Notes under the pieces: generated by a model
Databases searched by the model: none
The model's input: the letters and a program-made list of their open reading frames with translations, nothing else
Told to the model about the DNA's origin: nothing
Part shown: positions 30,827 through 41,966 of the stretch, one piece after another
How positions within the stretch are numbered: the stretch's first letter is position 1
Layout of the letters: the number at the start of each line of letters is the position of its first letter
Assembly: GCF_902459465.1 (NCBI RefSeq)
Contig: NC_047063.1
Span: 18,255,685-18,319,684, forward strand
Source of the DNA: Asterias rubens
Taxonomy: Eukaryota; Echinodermata; Asteroidea; Forcipulatida; Asteriidae
DNA: 64,000 bases
Direction of reading: 5' to 3'
Position numbers and translations under genes: made by a program

Positions 30827-33800
30827 ATGAATTTGTTTGTGTTTTTGGTGGCTTCTCTAGCCGGCCTGTCATGTTTGTTGTATGCACTATGCAGACTGAA
30901 CTCGTCTGTACAATTCTACACTAAATACACAATGTTTTTATGTTGGCACTTGTTTCTCGGTGTTTTGGTGACTGGAGTAAGTTTGTTGACATTTACATTT
31001 GGTGACACCGCCAACATGTGGTGAGTATTATAATTATTACAGTTACTACACTGGCCCCTGAAACTACAGTAATCTAACACAAACAAATAACATAGCCCAC
31101 TATGTCCAACCATGGTCCAACTCTCTGAATCCTGGTCACAGTGTCACTGACAACAATGTCATTGTCAGTGACAACAATGTCATTGTCAGTGACAACAATG
31201 TCAGATCAGAGAGTTGGCCAGACCATCAGACAAGTGCCAGTGGGGCTAAAAACAGAGAGTTTAGTCCCTCGAGTCGATCATCAAATAAAGATGATAAAAC
31301 TATAAAATAATAGAGCCAGAGGTAGAACAAGTAATCTCCACTCATATGCCAGTTGTGATAATCGTAACCCTCCATCCTCCCGACAGTTGCAGAGGATTTA
31401 AAAGTTAGGAGAATGACTGACTCCATCTTTCATTACAATTGTTATCTTTGCCTGTCAAGGCCATTTAATTTTGCAAGGGCTTTTGTTTTGAAGGGGCCTC
31501 GGGGGGCCAAGACTAGGGCAAGGGATACTCCTAGAACGGTGAGGTTCATTCTGCTATCGTCTCCATGAACCTGATGGATAGTACTATAGTAGGCAACGGA
31601 AGCTTATTGGCTGAGAGTTTTACAGAGTGTACACACAAATTTCCACATCTCATTCTCAGGCAACACAAATTTGTTTAGTTTTTTTTTTAAAGTTATTTTT
31701 ATCATGCAATGGCTTGCATTTTATTAAGAGTTTTATGCTACAACTGATAAAATAGAATAAGGGAATCAATGTGTGGTGGAGAGGTTTTCAACTAGTGGTT
31801 TAATCCCAACGAGGCCTGGTTCTTGATAATTTTACTGGTCGAAAAGGAAAATAAATGCAAAAATTATAATTGTTCAATGATTTCTAATTTAAGTGCTGTT
31901 GTTGAAACTTTCAGGTGGTGGAATTTCTTTTCGTGTTTTCTGGATGCCAAACTTTTACTCGGTGTTGATATCGAGATGCTAAATACAATGGATAAGCTTG
32001 GGGTGAACGAACCTTGTGTGATCATCTGCAACCACCAGACATCTCTGGATCAACTACGTAGGTGCCTCTCCATTTATCCCTCCCCTCCTCCACCCCCCAC
32101 ACCCACACCCACCCCCATTCCAACGTGTTTTGGGTGCAAAATTTCTCAAAATAGTTGTACTATCAACAGCTGCAGTGCTTCTCATCAAGTAAGTTTCTAT
32201 GACAATTAAGTAATTACCAATGAACGTACCATTACAGCTTTGAGTACATCCCTTTAAAGGGGAAGTACATAACCCTACAGTTTCCATTATCTGACATTGG
32301 ATATAATCTATTAAACAAGGCCAGTGTGACCTCGGGTACATGGTCAAACACTGCTCGCAATTTACACATGACTGTAGGGTAGAGGCTGTCATTTATGAGC
32401 TTCGGCAAGTACACTTATGAATGAAGTGTAATCATCTTCTTCTTCTTTTTTTAAACTAAGTTATGTTCATACGTTAAGTTCGAGTCTGAATAATGTCTTT
32501 CAATTCTGATTATCAAAGTTTACCCATCCATTAGACCATGAGACAAATGAGATAGGCCTAATTCTTCTATTTAAAGTCCTTGATGCTCAAATTAAATCAG
32601 TTTGTACATCAAATTCTCATTCAGACAATGTTAAGTTTCTTGTCTTTTATCATTTTGATTTTATCATTTTGTTCCAGTAAAATACTTGAGCAACAAGTCT
32701 TGTTGATTCCTTGAATTTGTATTCTTGAGTATTTTTTTTATTTTATTTTCTACTGTCAGCATTCTTAAGATGTTGGGCTCCAGGACGTTACTCAATCTTA
32801 GCTAAGAACTCCCTCAAGTACACGCTTTCTTATGGCTTGGGATGTATTGCAAGCGGCGTTATCTTTGTGGACAGAAAGGATGCCGCTCAGGCCAGGGAGG
32901 CTAGTAAGAGATGCGTCAAATTCCTCACAGAGGAGAAAGTGAGTAAGAAATTCATTTTTGTTTCCTCTCTTGGAAGATCTTAATTAATACCTCCTATAGC
33001 CACATACTCCAAGATGCTACAAAGTCTGCTGTATGCTCTGCACATAATGGTGAGGTAACGCATGCCACACCCCAGCCCCAACCCCAAGGGATAGAGAGAA
33101 CAACTGCAGTTTTAGGCGGGACAGACCAGGGGTCGATTTCACAACTAGTCCGTCCTTAGGACTAGTCCAAGGAGATGTTAAAAACTTAAGGGTAGTCCTA
33201 AATTAGGTTGAGTAACTAGTCTCTCTTTGTGAAAACCACCCACACCCAGGGGCGACAGCAGTACGATGTCCAAATACAGACATCATCTGGGCCTAATTTC
33301 ATAGAGCTGCTATACGCACAAAACTTGCTTAGCATGAAATTTCTTCCTTGATAAAAAACAGGATTGCCAACCAAATTTCCATTTGTAGCATGTTGCTTGT
33401 TACTGGTATTCAGCTGTTGTTTGTAAATCCTGAAAATGACATGGAAATTTGGTTGGTAATCCTGTTTTTATCAAGGCAAAAATTTCATGCTAAGCAAATG
33501 TTTGTGCTTAGCAGCTCTATGAAATTAGACACTGCTGAGAAACCAGAATCAAATACCTTGATTCTAACAGTCATTTCAATATATCAAAAACAATTATTCA
33601 GAAACTAAAATGACACACTTCTGACAGAAAATCAGAGCATGGTCTGATATGGATGGACTTCGATCACAGATAAAGATATAAAGCCAGTGTGGTTGGTCAT
33701 TGATAAGAGTTTGCCAACTTTTAAACCCCATGGAATTATCAGCAATGAAAACATCCCATATCAGCAGTTTAGGGAATTAGGGCACTGTCACAACAGTGTA

Positions 33801-36537
33801 GTAAATGATAAAACAAAAAGTTTGTATAATATCAAGTTTTGTCTATTTAACTACATGCACTTTGAATAAGTAAACTTTGAGCCATGATGGAAGCAAAGGT
33901 TCAGTTGCTTGGGCCAAATCATTGCTCTCCAAACGACCCTGGATCTCAACTTGGCATTTTGAAAAATGAGTTTTTTCATTTTAAAATATGTTGATTATGT
34001 TTACCTTTTTTTCTTTTGTATTTGTTATGTTTATTCACAACATATATTGTAATCAATTTATGTGTTCTCAATTCAGTCCTGTAGCCTCCATGTTTGCAAT
34101 TTCAATAACCGAATATTTAGTAAGAATTGCGCTGTGTGATCAGCCTCAATATATTCCAGTAAGCTGAAAATACTGCTTAGCAAACTTCTTTGCCTAAAAA
34201 TGAATGAGTGTTGAGCCAGTCGCAACAATGTAAACTCTGTGGTATTTTGGATTGTGTGAGTGGGGAGAAAATAGTGAAAAACCATTCGCATTTTTCAGCA
34301 TGTAAAACACAGCTGTTGCATTTGTTTTCTTCTTAGATTTTCAGATACAGTTTTCTTGAATATTACTTCATTTGAAATATTTCACAGAAAGAATGGTTCT
34401 AGTATGAACTTTCATAATCATTAGCAGGTCACGAAATAACCTATGACACCCACAGCATTTGCCGTGGTGCCCGGTAGTTGCCGTGGTGCCCTGTGCTTTG
34501 CTATGGTGCCCTTTGCATATTTCCAATGCAACTTTACATTTTCCTCAAAAAAGTACCCTTCAAGAATGAAGTTCAAGGCTTGCATTAGTAGCTTTCAGAC
34601 TGTAATCTAACAAGGATGTTGTTGTTGTTGTCGTTGTTGTTTTTTCAAGGGTAAACTTTGGGTGTATCCAGAGGGAACTCGTTCTCACCAGCCTGAAACC
34701 GACATGCTGCCATTCAAGAAAGGAGCATTTCACATGGCAGTCCAGGCTCAGGTAGGAAATAGTTTCCTAAACACTCTGCTGTTTTAGCTCAATTGGATAT
34801 AAATTGTATAGTACTCTGACCATAATGTGGCGAATATTTGTGAGGGATTGTAGACAATAAACACACTGCAAAGGAGCTGCCATACTGGAAAAAATGTTTT
34901 GTTTACTATCCCTACTATCCCTGGGAATGCAGGTCATGGTGTGACCTTTGACATGAGCTGTATGCAAATTATACAATACTGAATATTTATGAGATGAGTG
35001 TAGCCCAGTGGGCCAAAGCAAATATATCACAAATGGTACTACCATTTTAGTTGTATTCACTTTCTGTAAATGTTAATGACAAAGGGTTGAACAAAGAAAA
35101 TTTACTAGAACGGGATTAGAACCTGCGACCTCCGCATTACCATGCTGGCACTCCACCAACTGAACTGTCTAGCCATAATGTTGGTGGTCTATCATAAACC
35201 ATTAGAGAAATTAACTTGGCAAACTCAATTTTGGTAGCTGTCTTCTTACGAAGGGTTCATCAACACTCCCATGGTTTCATCGATGATAGGGGAGGGGGGT
35301 GCACACATTTAGCCCTAGGTATCCTAATTGTTTCTTTTTAAAGGGACACGTTGCCTTGGATCGGAAGAGTTGGTCTATAAAAAGCGTTTGTAACCGTTTG
35401 ACAATTTTGTTATAAAATGCATGGGTAGAAAGATGATGTACTGTAAAAGTAGAATACACAAATACGCCACAAAATTGCGTGGTTTTCATTTTACATCGTC
35501 GACTAACACGGTCGGCCATTTATGGAAGTCAAATTTTTGACTCCCATAAATGGCCGACCCTGTTAGTTCGCAAAGTAAAAGAAAAACCACACAATTTCGA
35601 GGCATATTTGTTTAGATCAATGTATTTTACTTTAACAACATCTTTCTAGCCATATGCTTTTTATAACAAACAGTTTTTTTGAGGCCAACTCGTCCGATCC
35701 AAGGCAACGTGTCACTTCAATCAATCTGTCCATTTATTATCCTTAAATTGTTAGTGTCTGAACTGTTTGAATCAAGGCCAGTTTTAATTTCCCCAGTGTA
35801 GGATGATAAAGTTCTTATCTTATCTTTCATCATTTCACTCCTTGTTGTTGCTAGGTTCCTATTGTTGCAGTAGTCTTTTCAAGATACAGACATATGTACA
35901 GCTCGGCAGAGAAGAAATTTGACAAAGGTAAAGATGGACAGAATTTGCAACTTGGTCTATTCTGTTTATTTTACTTTTTCTGAAAACAAAAGTTTAGGGG
36001 AGCCTACTTTGTCTTTTAAAGGGTTTGGGTACGCAAAACACAATGTCAACAAATTTACATAAACTTACACAACAGTTTGAAGATAATGGTGGTAGGAAGT
36101 TTACCTTAAAGTATTACTTGCTGAGGTGCTGTATTTTTTGAGAAATAAGTAAAACAATCTAACAAAAATTGTTCTAGCATGTACAACGTATTTACCAGTA
36201 TTGGTAGTGTCCTACAAAAAGTGTCCAAACCCTTTAAATAGCCATGATTTCATCCCTTTTAAGAAGTGGAGGTCCAGAATGTAATATCCAGCTATTTTCA
36301 TGTATCTTTGCCTCAAGTCTTCCATCTTATTCCACTCACAATCTTTTCTCCCTTCTTGAATGACCACCCGGTACAGTGAAAATCAAAGTTGACATCCTGC
36401 CGAGTGTTTCAACAAAAGGCTTGACGGCAGAAGACGTCCCCGAGCTGACAGAGAGAGTGAGGGACATGATGCTCAAGAGATTCAGAGAAATATCCCCACC
36501 ATTCAGCAACAATAATCACAAAGTAAAGTCGTCGTAG
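30827..36537 (+). CDS. AGPAT1: 1-acyl-sn-glycerol-3-phosphate acyltransferase (AGPAT1/2 type, complete, 6 exons)
   Basis: Acylates lysophosphatidate to phosphatidate in the ER membrane (glycerolipid synthesis). Exons: 30827-31020, 31915-32057, 32760-32938, 34650-34751, 35855-35927, 36377-36537; phases agree and give 283 aa, the length of human AGPAT1. The N-terminus has two hydrophobic segments (about residues 3-22 and 36-60). The four acyltransferase motifs are present: NHQTSLD (H105, D110), GVIFVDRK (145-152), PEGTR (179-183) and VPIV (207-210). [13 protein letters not shown] and the C-terminal [14 protein letters not shown]...FREIS favour AGPAT1 over AGPAT2, but invertebrate genes often precede that split. 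Donor 2 (TAC/GTAGGT) is the least standard. The last ~30 coding bases are duplicated downstream. Confidence 0.93.
31100..31230. repeat. Foldback with 21-bp tandem repeats
   Basis: TGACAACAATGTCATTGTCAG is repeated about 2.7 times (31147-31203). It is flanked by inverted arms (TGGTCCAACTCTCTGA ... TCAGAGAGTTGGCCAGACCA). It is in AGPAT intron 1. Confidence 0.75.
33289..33530. mobile_element. Foldback element, family D (well preserved)
   Basis: GGGCCTAATTTCATAGAGCTGC at the left and GCAGCTCTATGAAATTAGAC at the right. The inner arms also pair (AACAGGATTGCCAACCAAAT / TTTGGTTGGTAATCCTGTTT). It is in AGPAT intron 3, so a transcript would contain a long hairpin. Confidence 0.8.
34616..34643. repeat. 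(GTT)n microsatellite
   Basis: A run of GTT units with one TCG change, immediately before the AGPAT exon 4 acceptor. It may serve as part of the polypyrimidine tract, but it is rich in G. Confidence 0.8.
35095..35180 (-). repeat. tRNA-like segment
   Basis: GGGATTAGAACCTGCGACCT reads on the minus strand as a B-box-like word, and CACCAACTGAACTGTCTAGC as the A-box side. Similar segments lie at 25850-25930 and 54548-54630. It appears to be a SINE relic in AGPAT intron 4. Confidence 0.45.
35338..35721. mobile_element. Long-hairpin TTAA MITE, family C (copy 2)
   Basis: TTAAAGGGACACGTTGCC at the left and GGCAACGTGTCACTT at the right. The central stem CGGTCGGCCATTTATGG is perfect apart from one base. 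It is in AGPAT intron 4. Confidence 0.85.
36016..36237 (+). mobile_element. TTAA MITE, family E (copy 1)
   Basis: TTAAAGGGTTTGGGTACGC at the left and GTGTCCAAACCCTTTAA at the right. It shares GAGGTGCTGTA...TTTTTGAGAAAT...AGTAAAACAAT with 47008-47345. It is in AGPAT intron 5. Confidence 0.75.
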
Positions 36538-36670
36538 TTTGCCCTCACAAACTCTTTTCATACTTCTGCTACATCCGTCTCATTCTTTGTATCCTTATTA
36601 AATACTTCATGTCTTGTTCTTCAAATGGGACCAGACTATTGAATTGTAGCTTTGGTTTGTTGCATAGTTT

Positions 36671-36760
36671 TACCATTTAACAACAATAATCACAAAGTAA
36701 AGTTGACGTAGTTTGCCGCAACAAACTCTTTTCATACTGCTGCTATATCTGTCTCATTCC
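36671..36760 (+). pseudogene. Duplicated 3' end of AGPAT last exon
   Basis: CAACAATAATCACAAAGTAA ... CGTAGTTTGCC ... ACAAACTCTTTTCATACT ... TCATTC repeats 36507-36586 at an offset of 174 bp. The copy includes the final codons and the stop codon. It lies in the 3' UTR and is not expected to be translated. Confidence 0.8.
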
Positions 36761-37227
36761 TAACGAACACAATTACTGTTTAAGCGTTATGGCAAGTGAT
36801 GCAGATAATTTGACTTGGCAATTAATTGAATTGAAATAGCAACAATCAAACATCTGGATATTGTTTGATTCAGTATGAAAACTGACTCATAAAAAATGTG
36901 ACAGACCAATTCAAAATCAAACCAAATGGTCCTGCTGGCTAGTTGAAAAAAGGTTACGGGCAAACCCTGCTGTATGACTTTGGAAAGAACTGGTAGCTTA
37001 ATAATTGCATGTGACAGAACCCAGAACACTTTAGTGGACGAGTAGTAGAGGTTGACCATGGTGTTTCTAGTTCACTTGGTAAGCAACCTTAAAGTTTTCC
37101 TTAGGCTTGTAATCTACAGTGATTTAGTTCACTTATGAGGCATCCTTGTTTCATTACCAGAAATATACCAGGTTCTGCAGATGTTTGTTTTAGTAAAACC
37201 CCAAATAAATTGTTGATATTTCGTTGA

Positions 37228-37391
37228 TTTAGAGAATTTTAGAAATTACTTGTTCTCGAAAACTACATTACTTCAGAGGGAGCTGTTTCTCGCAATGTTT
37301 TATGCTATCAACTCCTCCCCATTACTCGCAATCAAGAAAGGTTTTATGATAATTATTTTGAGTAATTACCAATAGTGTCCACTGACTTTAA
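37228..37391 (+). mobile_element. TTAA-type MITE, family A (5'-truncated copy 4)
   Basis: Only the right half remains: AAACTACATTACTTCAGAGG ... AATTACCAATAGTGTCCACTG ... TTAA. Confidence 0.7.
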
Positions 37392-37638
37392 GACCCTGTA
37401 ATGCAATATTCAATGCCAAAATAAAACTACTTAAACCACTTAGATTTGAAAATAGTATTATACAAAAGTTGCTGCTCAATCATATATTTTTCCAGACTAA
37501 ATGTAAACAGTTTGGGGCAAGGTCTTGCATAGCAACCGCCAGATCAGTAAAGAGTGGTATCTCTGGGATCATAAGTAAGTTGTGTATGGGTGTTTGCCGT
37601 CTCTTATGTTACTGTGCAACAGCTTGCTACAAACCATG

Positions 37639-37905
37639 GCCCAATTTCATAGAGCTGCTTAACGGTAGGCACATTTTTGTGCTTACAGTAGCAGAAAAAG
37701 GTGCTTCACACGGGTTAGCAAGAGAGTTTGGCGGCCAGCTTGCGGGTTCACCCTGGATTTGTATTGTGACGCCATTCACTTTCGTGCTCGGAAGATTAGC
37801 ATGCCTTTTCGTGTGCTTAGGGTTAGCAGCGCTATGAAATGGATATCTTTAAGACAGTAAGAACAAAATCGATTGCTAAGCAGCTCTTTGAAATGTGGCC
37901 CATTT
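37639..37905. mobile_element. Foldback element, family D
   Basis: GGCCCAATTTCATAGAGCTGC at the left; the right end has GCTATGAAAT and a further GCAGCTCTTTGAAATGTGGCCC. The body reads as an open frame by chance. Confidence 0.6.
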
Positions 37906-40103
37906 CACATAGCAAAGCTAAATTATTCGAAATGAGCATTCTCTTGAAGTTTGACTGAGCAAGTCATTGTACCAGACATTATTTAAATCAAACACAACAA
38001 AATCAATTTTTAAAGTGACTTCTTTTTTTTGAATAACTTTGTTATGGAACGTGTCACTTTATTTCTACTGTATATGGCTTATGTTGAGAATACAGAAAGT
38101 GTATCAGATTTAATGCTATAAAATTTGAAAGCTTGATTTAATTAGAACATTTTGTGCTTTACAGTGCTTGGTTATTTGCAACAACTTTTATTTTTAATTA
38201 TTGATAAAGGAAGATATTGGTAGTATGATTTATATTTTATATGAGAGATAATGAAAATATAAATATATTTGTAATATTTTGTAATTGAAAATGAATTTAT
38301 TTTATGCCAGTTGAAATGGTGCTGAAGAAACTACACACGTTTAAATGGATGTATATTTCGGTTAACGGTTACATCGTGAGTGTATGTCTACTTCGCTGCG
38401 CTGATTTTTGTTTTTGAGAACGTATTGTTTAGTTTTAGGTCTTGGTATTTATTCTTCTCCAAGCGAGCGCTCACAAACGACGATGGACAGCCCATGCAAA
38501 CTGAATATACATTGAAACCGCACCATACAATGCCTTAAAACCCATGTGTTTAATGAACTTTAAAAAAGAAAGTGTTTTTTAAAATATGACTGAAACTAAT
38601 CATGGCATTGATATGTGTAATAGTAACATCAGTTTTGGCAACAGTCAAGCTGAAAGCTCAGTTTAACAGTTTGAAAATTTACCTTGTTAAAAAGAAGTAT
38701 TTTTTGAAATGACTGAAACTTATCATGGCATTGATATAATAATAACATAAAGTTTTGATGACTGCGAAGATGAGACCTTAGTATAAAATTTGCTGGTACC
38801 AAATATCCTGCAGTGATCTGTCTGAAATGCTGTCATTTCAAAACACAAAATGTTTGCTGGCAGGGCTCAAATTTTGGGGTGGTGAGAGTCGGTAGGACTT
38901 GTAGCTCAGAATTTTTACTGGACCAAGATTTTTGTTTTCAAGACCAGAATCAAAACTTAAAAAACAACAGTCAAAATGGATGGCACTTTTAATGCTTTTC
39001 AATATGTGACAAATTTAAAACACTTTTAAGAATTATTTATTCATTTACCCAAACATGGCACGAGAGAAAAAAATCAAATGGTCCCCATTAGGATTTGAAC
39101 CCAAGACCTCTTTCATTACGGGCAAATATTTTGTGTATTTATTGAGAGAATTATTTTATATTGAGTAGCAGGTACATAGCTTAGATCATTATTTAGTGCT
39201 GTCTACATGTATACCAAGCACGATGCTCATAAAACGCAGAGTGCAGTGTAGCTTTGGTTTACAAAAAAATGCTGTATTTTTCTCCAAGTTAAATAATTCA
39301 GCCGTAACTGCCCTTGTTTATGGAAAGATTTTGAATCATGACCCTTAATTACCCAAATAAGAGTATAGTTTAAGTTTTTGTCGCAGTGGGTGTCTATGTC
39401 TGTCTGAGAGACGGCATCTTGCCCTTGCAGTTTTGTGTGTGTAATCACCTTAATGTTTCACCTTGATGGATGTGACTTTAAATGCAACCATTTTGTGTAC
39501 AAGTCTTCTGGGTTGTGCTATTCCTCAATTCATGAAAGTGGTGTGTAAGGTGACAAAGAAGTATTTGACATTTATATTAAAAATGTGACATTGAAACCTC
39601 ATCAAACATTTGACTGTTTTTTTTATTGTGTTGGCCATTCCAAACCCAGTTATTTTGTACACTATAATGATCCACTAAAAGCTAAAGTAGGAGTGCCAGC
39701 TGATTTTCTAGCTTCCGGCCAGGTAGTAGTTAAAAAGCAGGACAGTTCTTTTCAGAACTGAAAAGTCTCCCGAGTTCTGAAAATCTACTACTCGGTAGTA
39801 TAATATAAGTTCTAAAAATCTACTTCTCGGTAGTATAATATAAAGCAAGACAGTTCTCTAAGGAACATAATCTACCTGGCAAGTAGATACACACATGGTG
39901 TAACGGCAAATCAAGTATATGTTGATACCTCATCATGCAATGCCCAAATCCCATTTGATAATACATAAACGATGCTCAGATGTGTATTCCAATTGCGGAT
40001 TCTTCTTCCTGCGTGGACAATCATGCACCAGAGCCCAAAGCAAAAGCTGTGGTTTCAAAAAGGCCATAAGGCAACAATACACAACATTTTATTTTAAAAG
40101 CGC

Positions 40104-40454
40104 TTAAAGACACTGGATACTATTGGAAATTGTCAAAGACCAGTCTTCTCACTTGATGTACATGTATCTCAACAAATGCATAAAATAACAAACCTGTGAA
40201 AATTTGATCTCGATTGGTCGTCGGACTTGCGAGATAACTATGAAAGAAAAAACACCCTTGTCACACGAAGTTGTGTGCTTTCTCGAAATCAATTTCGTTG
40301 AAAATTACTTCTTTCTCAAAAACTTTGTTACTTCAGAGGGAGCCGTTTCTCACAATGTTTTATACTATCAACCTCTCCCCATTACTCGTCACCAAGAAAG
40401 GTTTTATGCTGATAATTATTTTGAGTAATTACCAATAGTGTCCACTGCCTTTAA
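40104..40454 (+). mobile_element. TTAA-type MITE, family A (copy 5, full length)
   Basis: TTAAAGACACTGGATACTAT ... AATAGTGTCCACTGCCTTTAA with the full family body. TTAA at both edges. Confidence 0.85.
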
Positions 40455-40484
40455 TGCCGTTTTTTCTAATCTCACATTCAGTAT

Positions 40485-40810
40485 CCATGTGCGACTATGT
40501 AAAAGGAATGTCTCATAGTTCCTTTTACAGCACACCATGTAATGGTTTACAAGGTGCTGTAGGGGCAATATGCTGCCAATTAAACCACAAACACCGGGGT
40601 GAACCCCCTCCATTTTTCATTAAGTGCACTGGGTTCTTTTACATGCGTTGCACAACACACAGGACCAACGGCTTTATGTCCCATCCGAAGGATGAAGCAA
40701 TGGTTAAGTGTCTCGCTTAAGGACACAAGTGTCACGACTGGGACTTGAACCCACACTCTGATCAAAAACACGGGAGCTTGTGTCCAATGCTCTTAACCAA
40801 CTGGCCACAA
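40485..40810 (+). repeat. Dispersed repeat J (3' part)
   Basis: Shares CACCATGTAATGGTTTACAA, GTGCACTGGGTTCTTT and related words with 50260-50392. It ends in a tRNA-like reverse segment (GGGACTTGAACCCACACTCT ... TTAACCAACTGGCC). Confidence 0.55.
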
Positions 40811-41349
40811 CACATAAGAACTTGAAAACAAAATCCACTCAGTAGACAAATAAGTTTGTTGTTTGTTTTTTTATTAAATATCGGATGGTATGTATGTATG
40901 CCTGTACAACGAAGCAAAAGGAGTGGTACAAAAAACTAAATCTTGCAAACTACCCACCTGAACATAACGATGGCTTGTTTTTCTTTATTTATCTACAACA
41001 TTTGTAAGGAAATATTTGTGTTGTTTACTTTTATTTATCTGGAAATTTATACTTTGTACAAATAATTTTGATTTCAATTGTAGGCTTTTTGTAAGAAACT
41101 ATTTTGAACTGGTATTTTTTTAAGTCTGTACATTATAAAGGGAACACTGGTATCAACATTTCATGAACACTAGTTTTTCACTATTTTGTAACAGTTTCAA
41201 AAATGTGAATAATTTACAATGTGATCAAATGAAACAACACAACAATGTTGAGTAGAAAACAGCTTGAAATGGTAAAACTTATATTAGTGGGGCAGATATT
41301 TGAGGAAATTGTGGCTGCGCTGATACACGCATGGAATTTAGCAAACAGT

Positions 41350-41476
41350 CAGAGCGTTTCAAAAACAGCGACTTCGGCTACGGCTAGATCAGTGCGTCAA
41401 CCAGTGTTGAAGAATAGGCAGATGCACGCGATCTAGCCGTAGCTGTAGCCGATGTCGCAATTTCGGACACGTCCTA
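41350..41476. mobile_element. Hairpin MITE, family K (copy 1)
   Basis: GCGACTTCGGCTACGGCTAG at the left pairs with CTAGCCGTAGCTGTAGCCGA at the right. The loop ACCAGTGTTGAAGAATAG is shared with copy 2. Confidence 0.75.
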
Positions 41477-41831
41477 ACAAGCAATTTGCAAAAATTTCTT
41501 AATGGCCACCACTGCTTGTTTTTCCAACAGTACAATTTTTCAAGACAAATTGGCGGTGGTCCTACGGCCAAAAGTCGTTGGCTACGTGCACAAGCGATTT
41601 GCGACATTTTCTTAATGGCTGCCTTTGCTAACTGTATAATTTTTCAACAGACAAATTTGTGAAAGCCCTGCAGCAAAATGTCTTTCTCATTAAATATACT
41701 CAGGCTGAGTGCCAAAATCTGTGCTCGTATTATTCAAGGCACAATTCCATCACCTACATGCCATACTATGATTCAAAAAACGTTCAATTTTTGTCTTTCT
41801 AAAAATACAAATATGATTGTTTGGATCTCTA

Positions 41832-41966
41832 AGGCCGTGTCCGAAACGACGACTTCGGCTACAGCTACGTCTAGATCAGCGCATCTACCAGTGTTGAAGA
41901 ATAGCAGATGCGCGCAATCTAGCCGCAGCTGTAGCCGAAGTCGCCAGTTCGCACACGGCCTAAGCC
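41832..41966. mobile_element. Hairpin MITE, family K (copy 2)
   Basis: AAGGCCGTGTCCGAAACGACG at the left; CGCACACGGCCTAAG at the right. The stem includes GACTTCGGCTACAGCT and its exact inverse. The arms span nearly the whole element. Confidence 0.8.
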
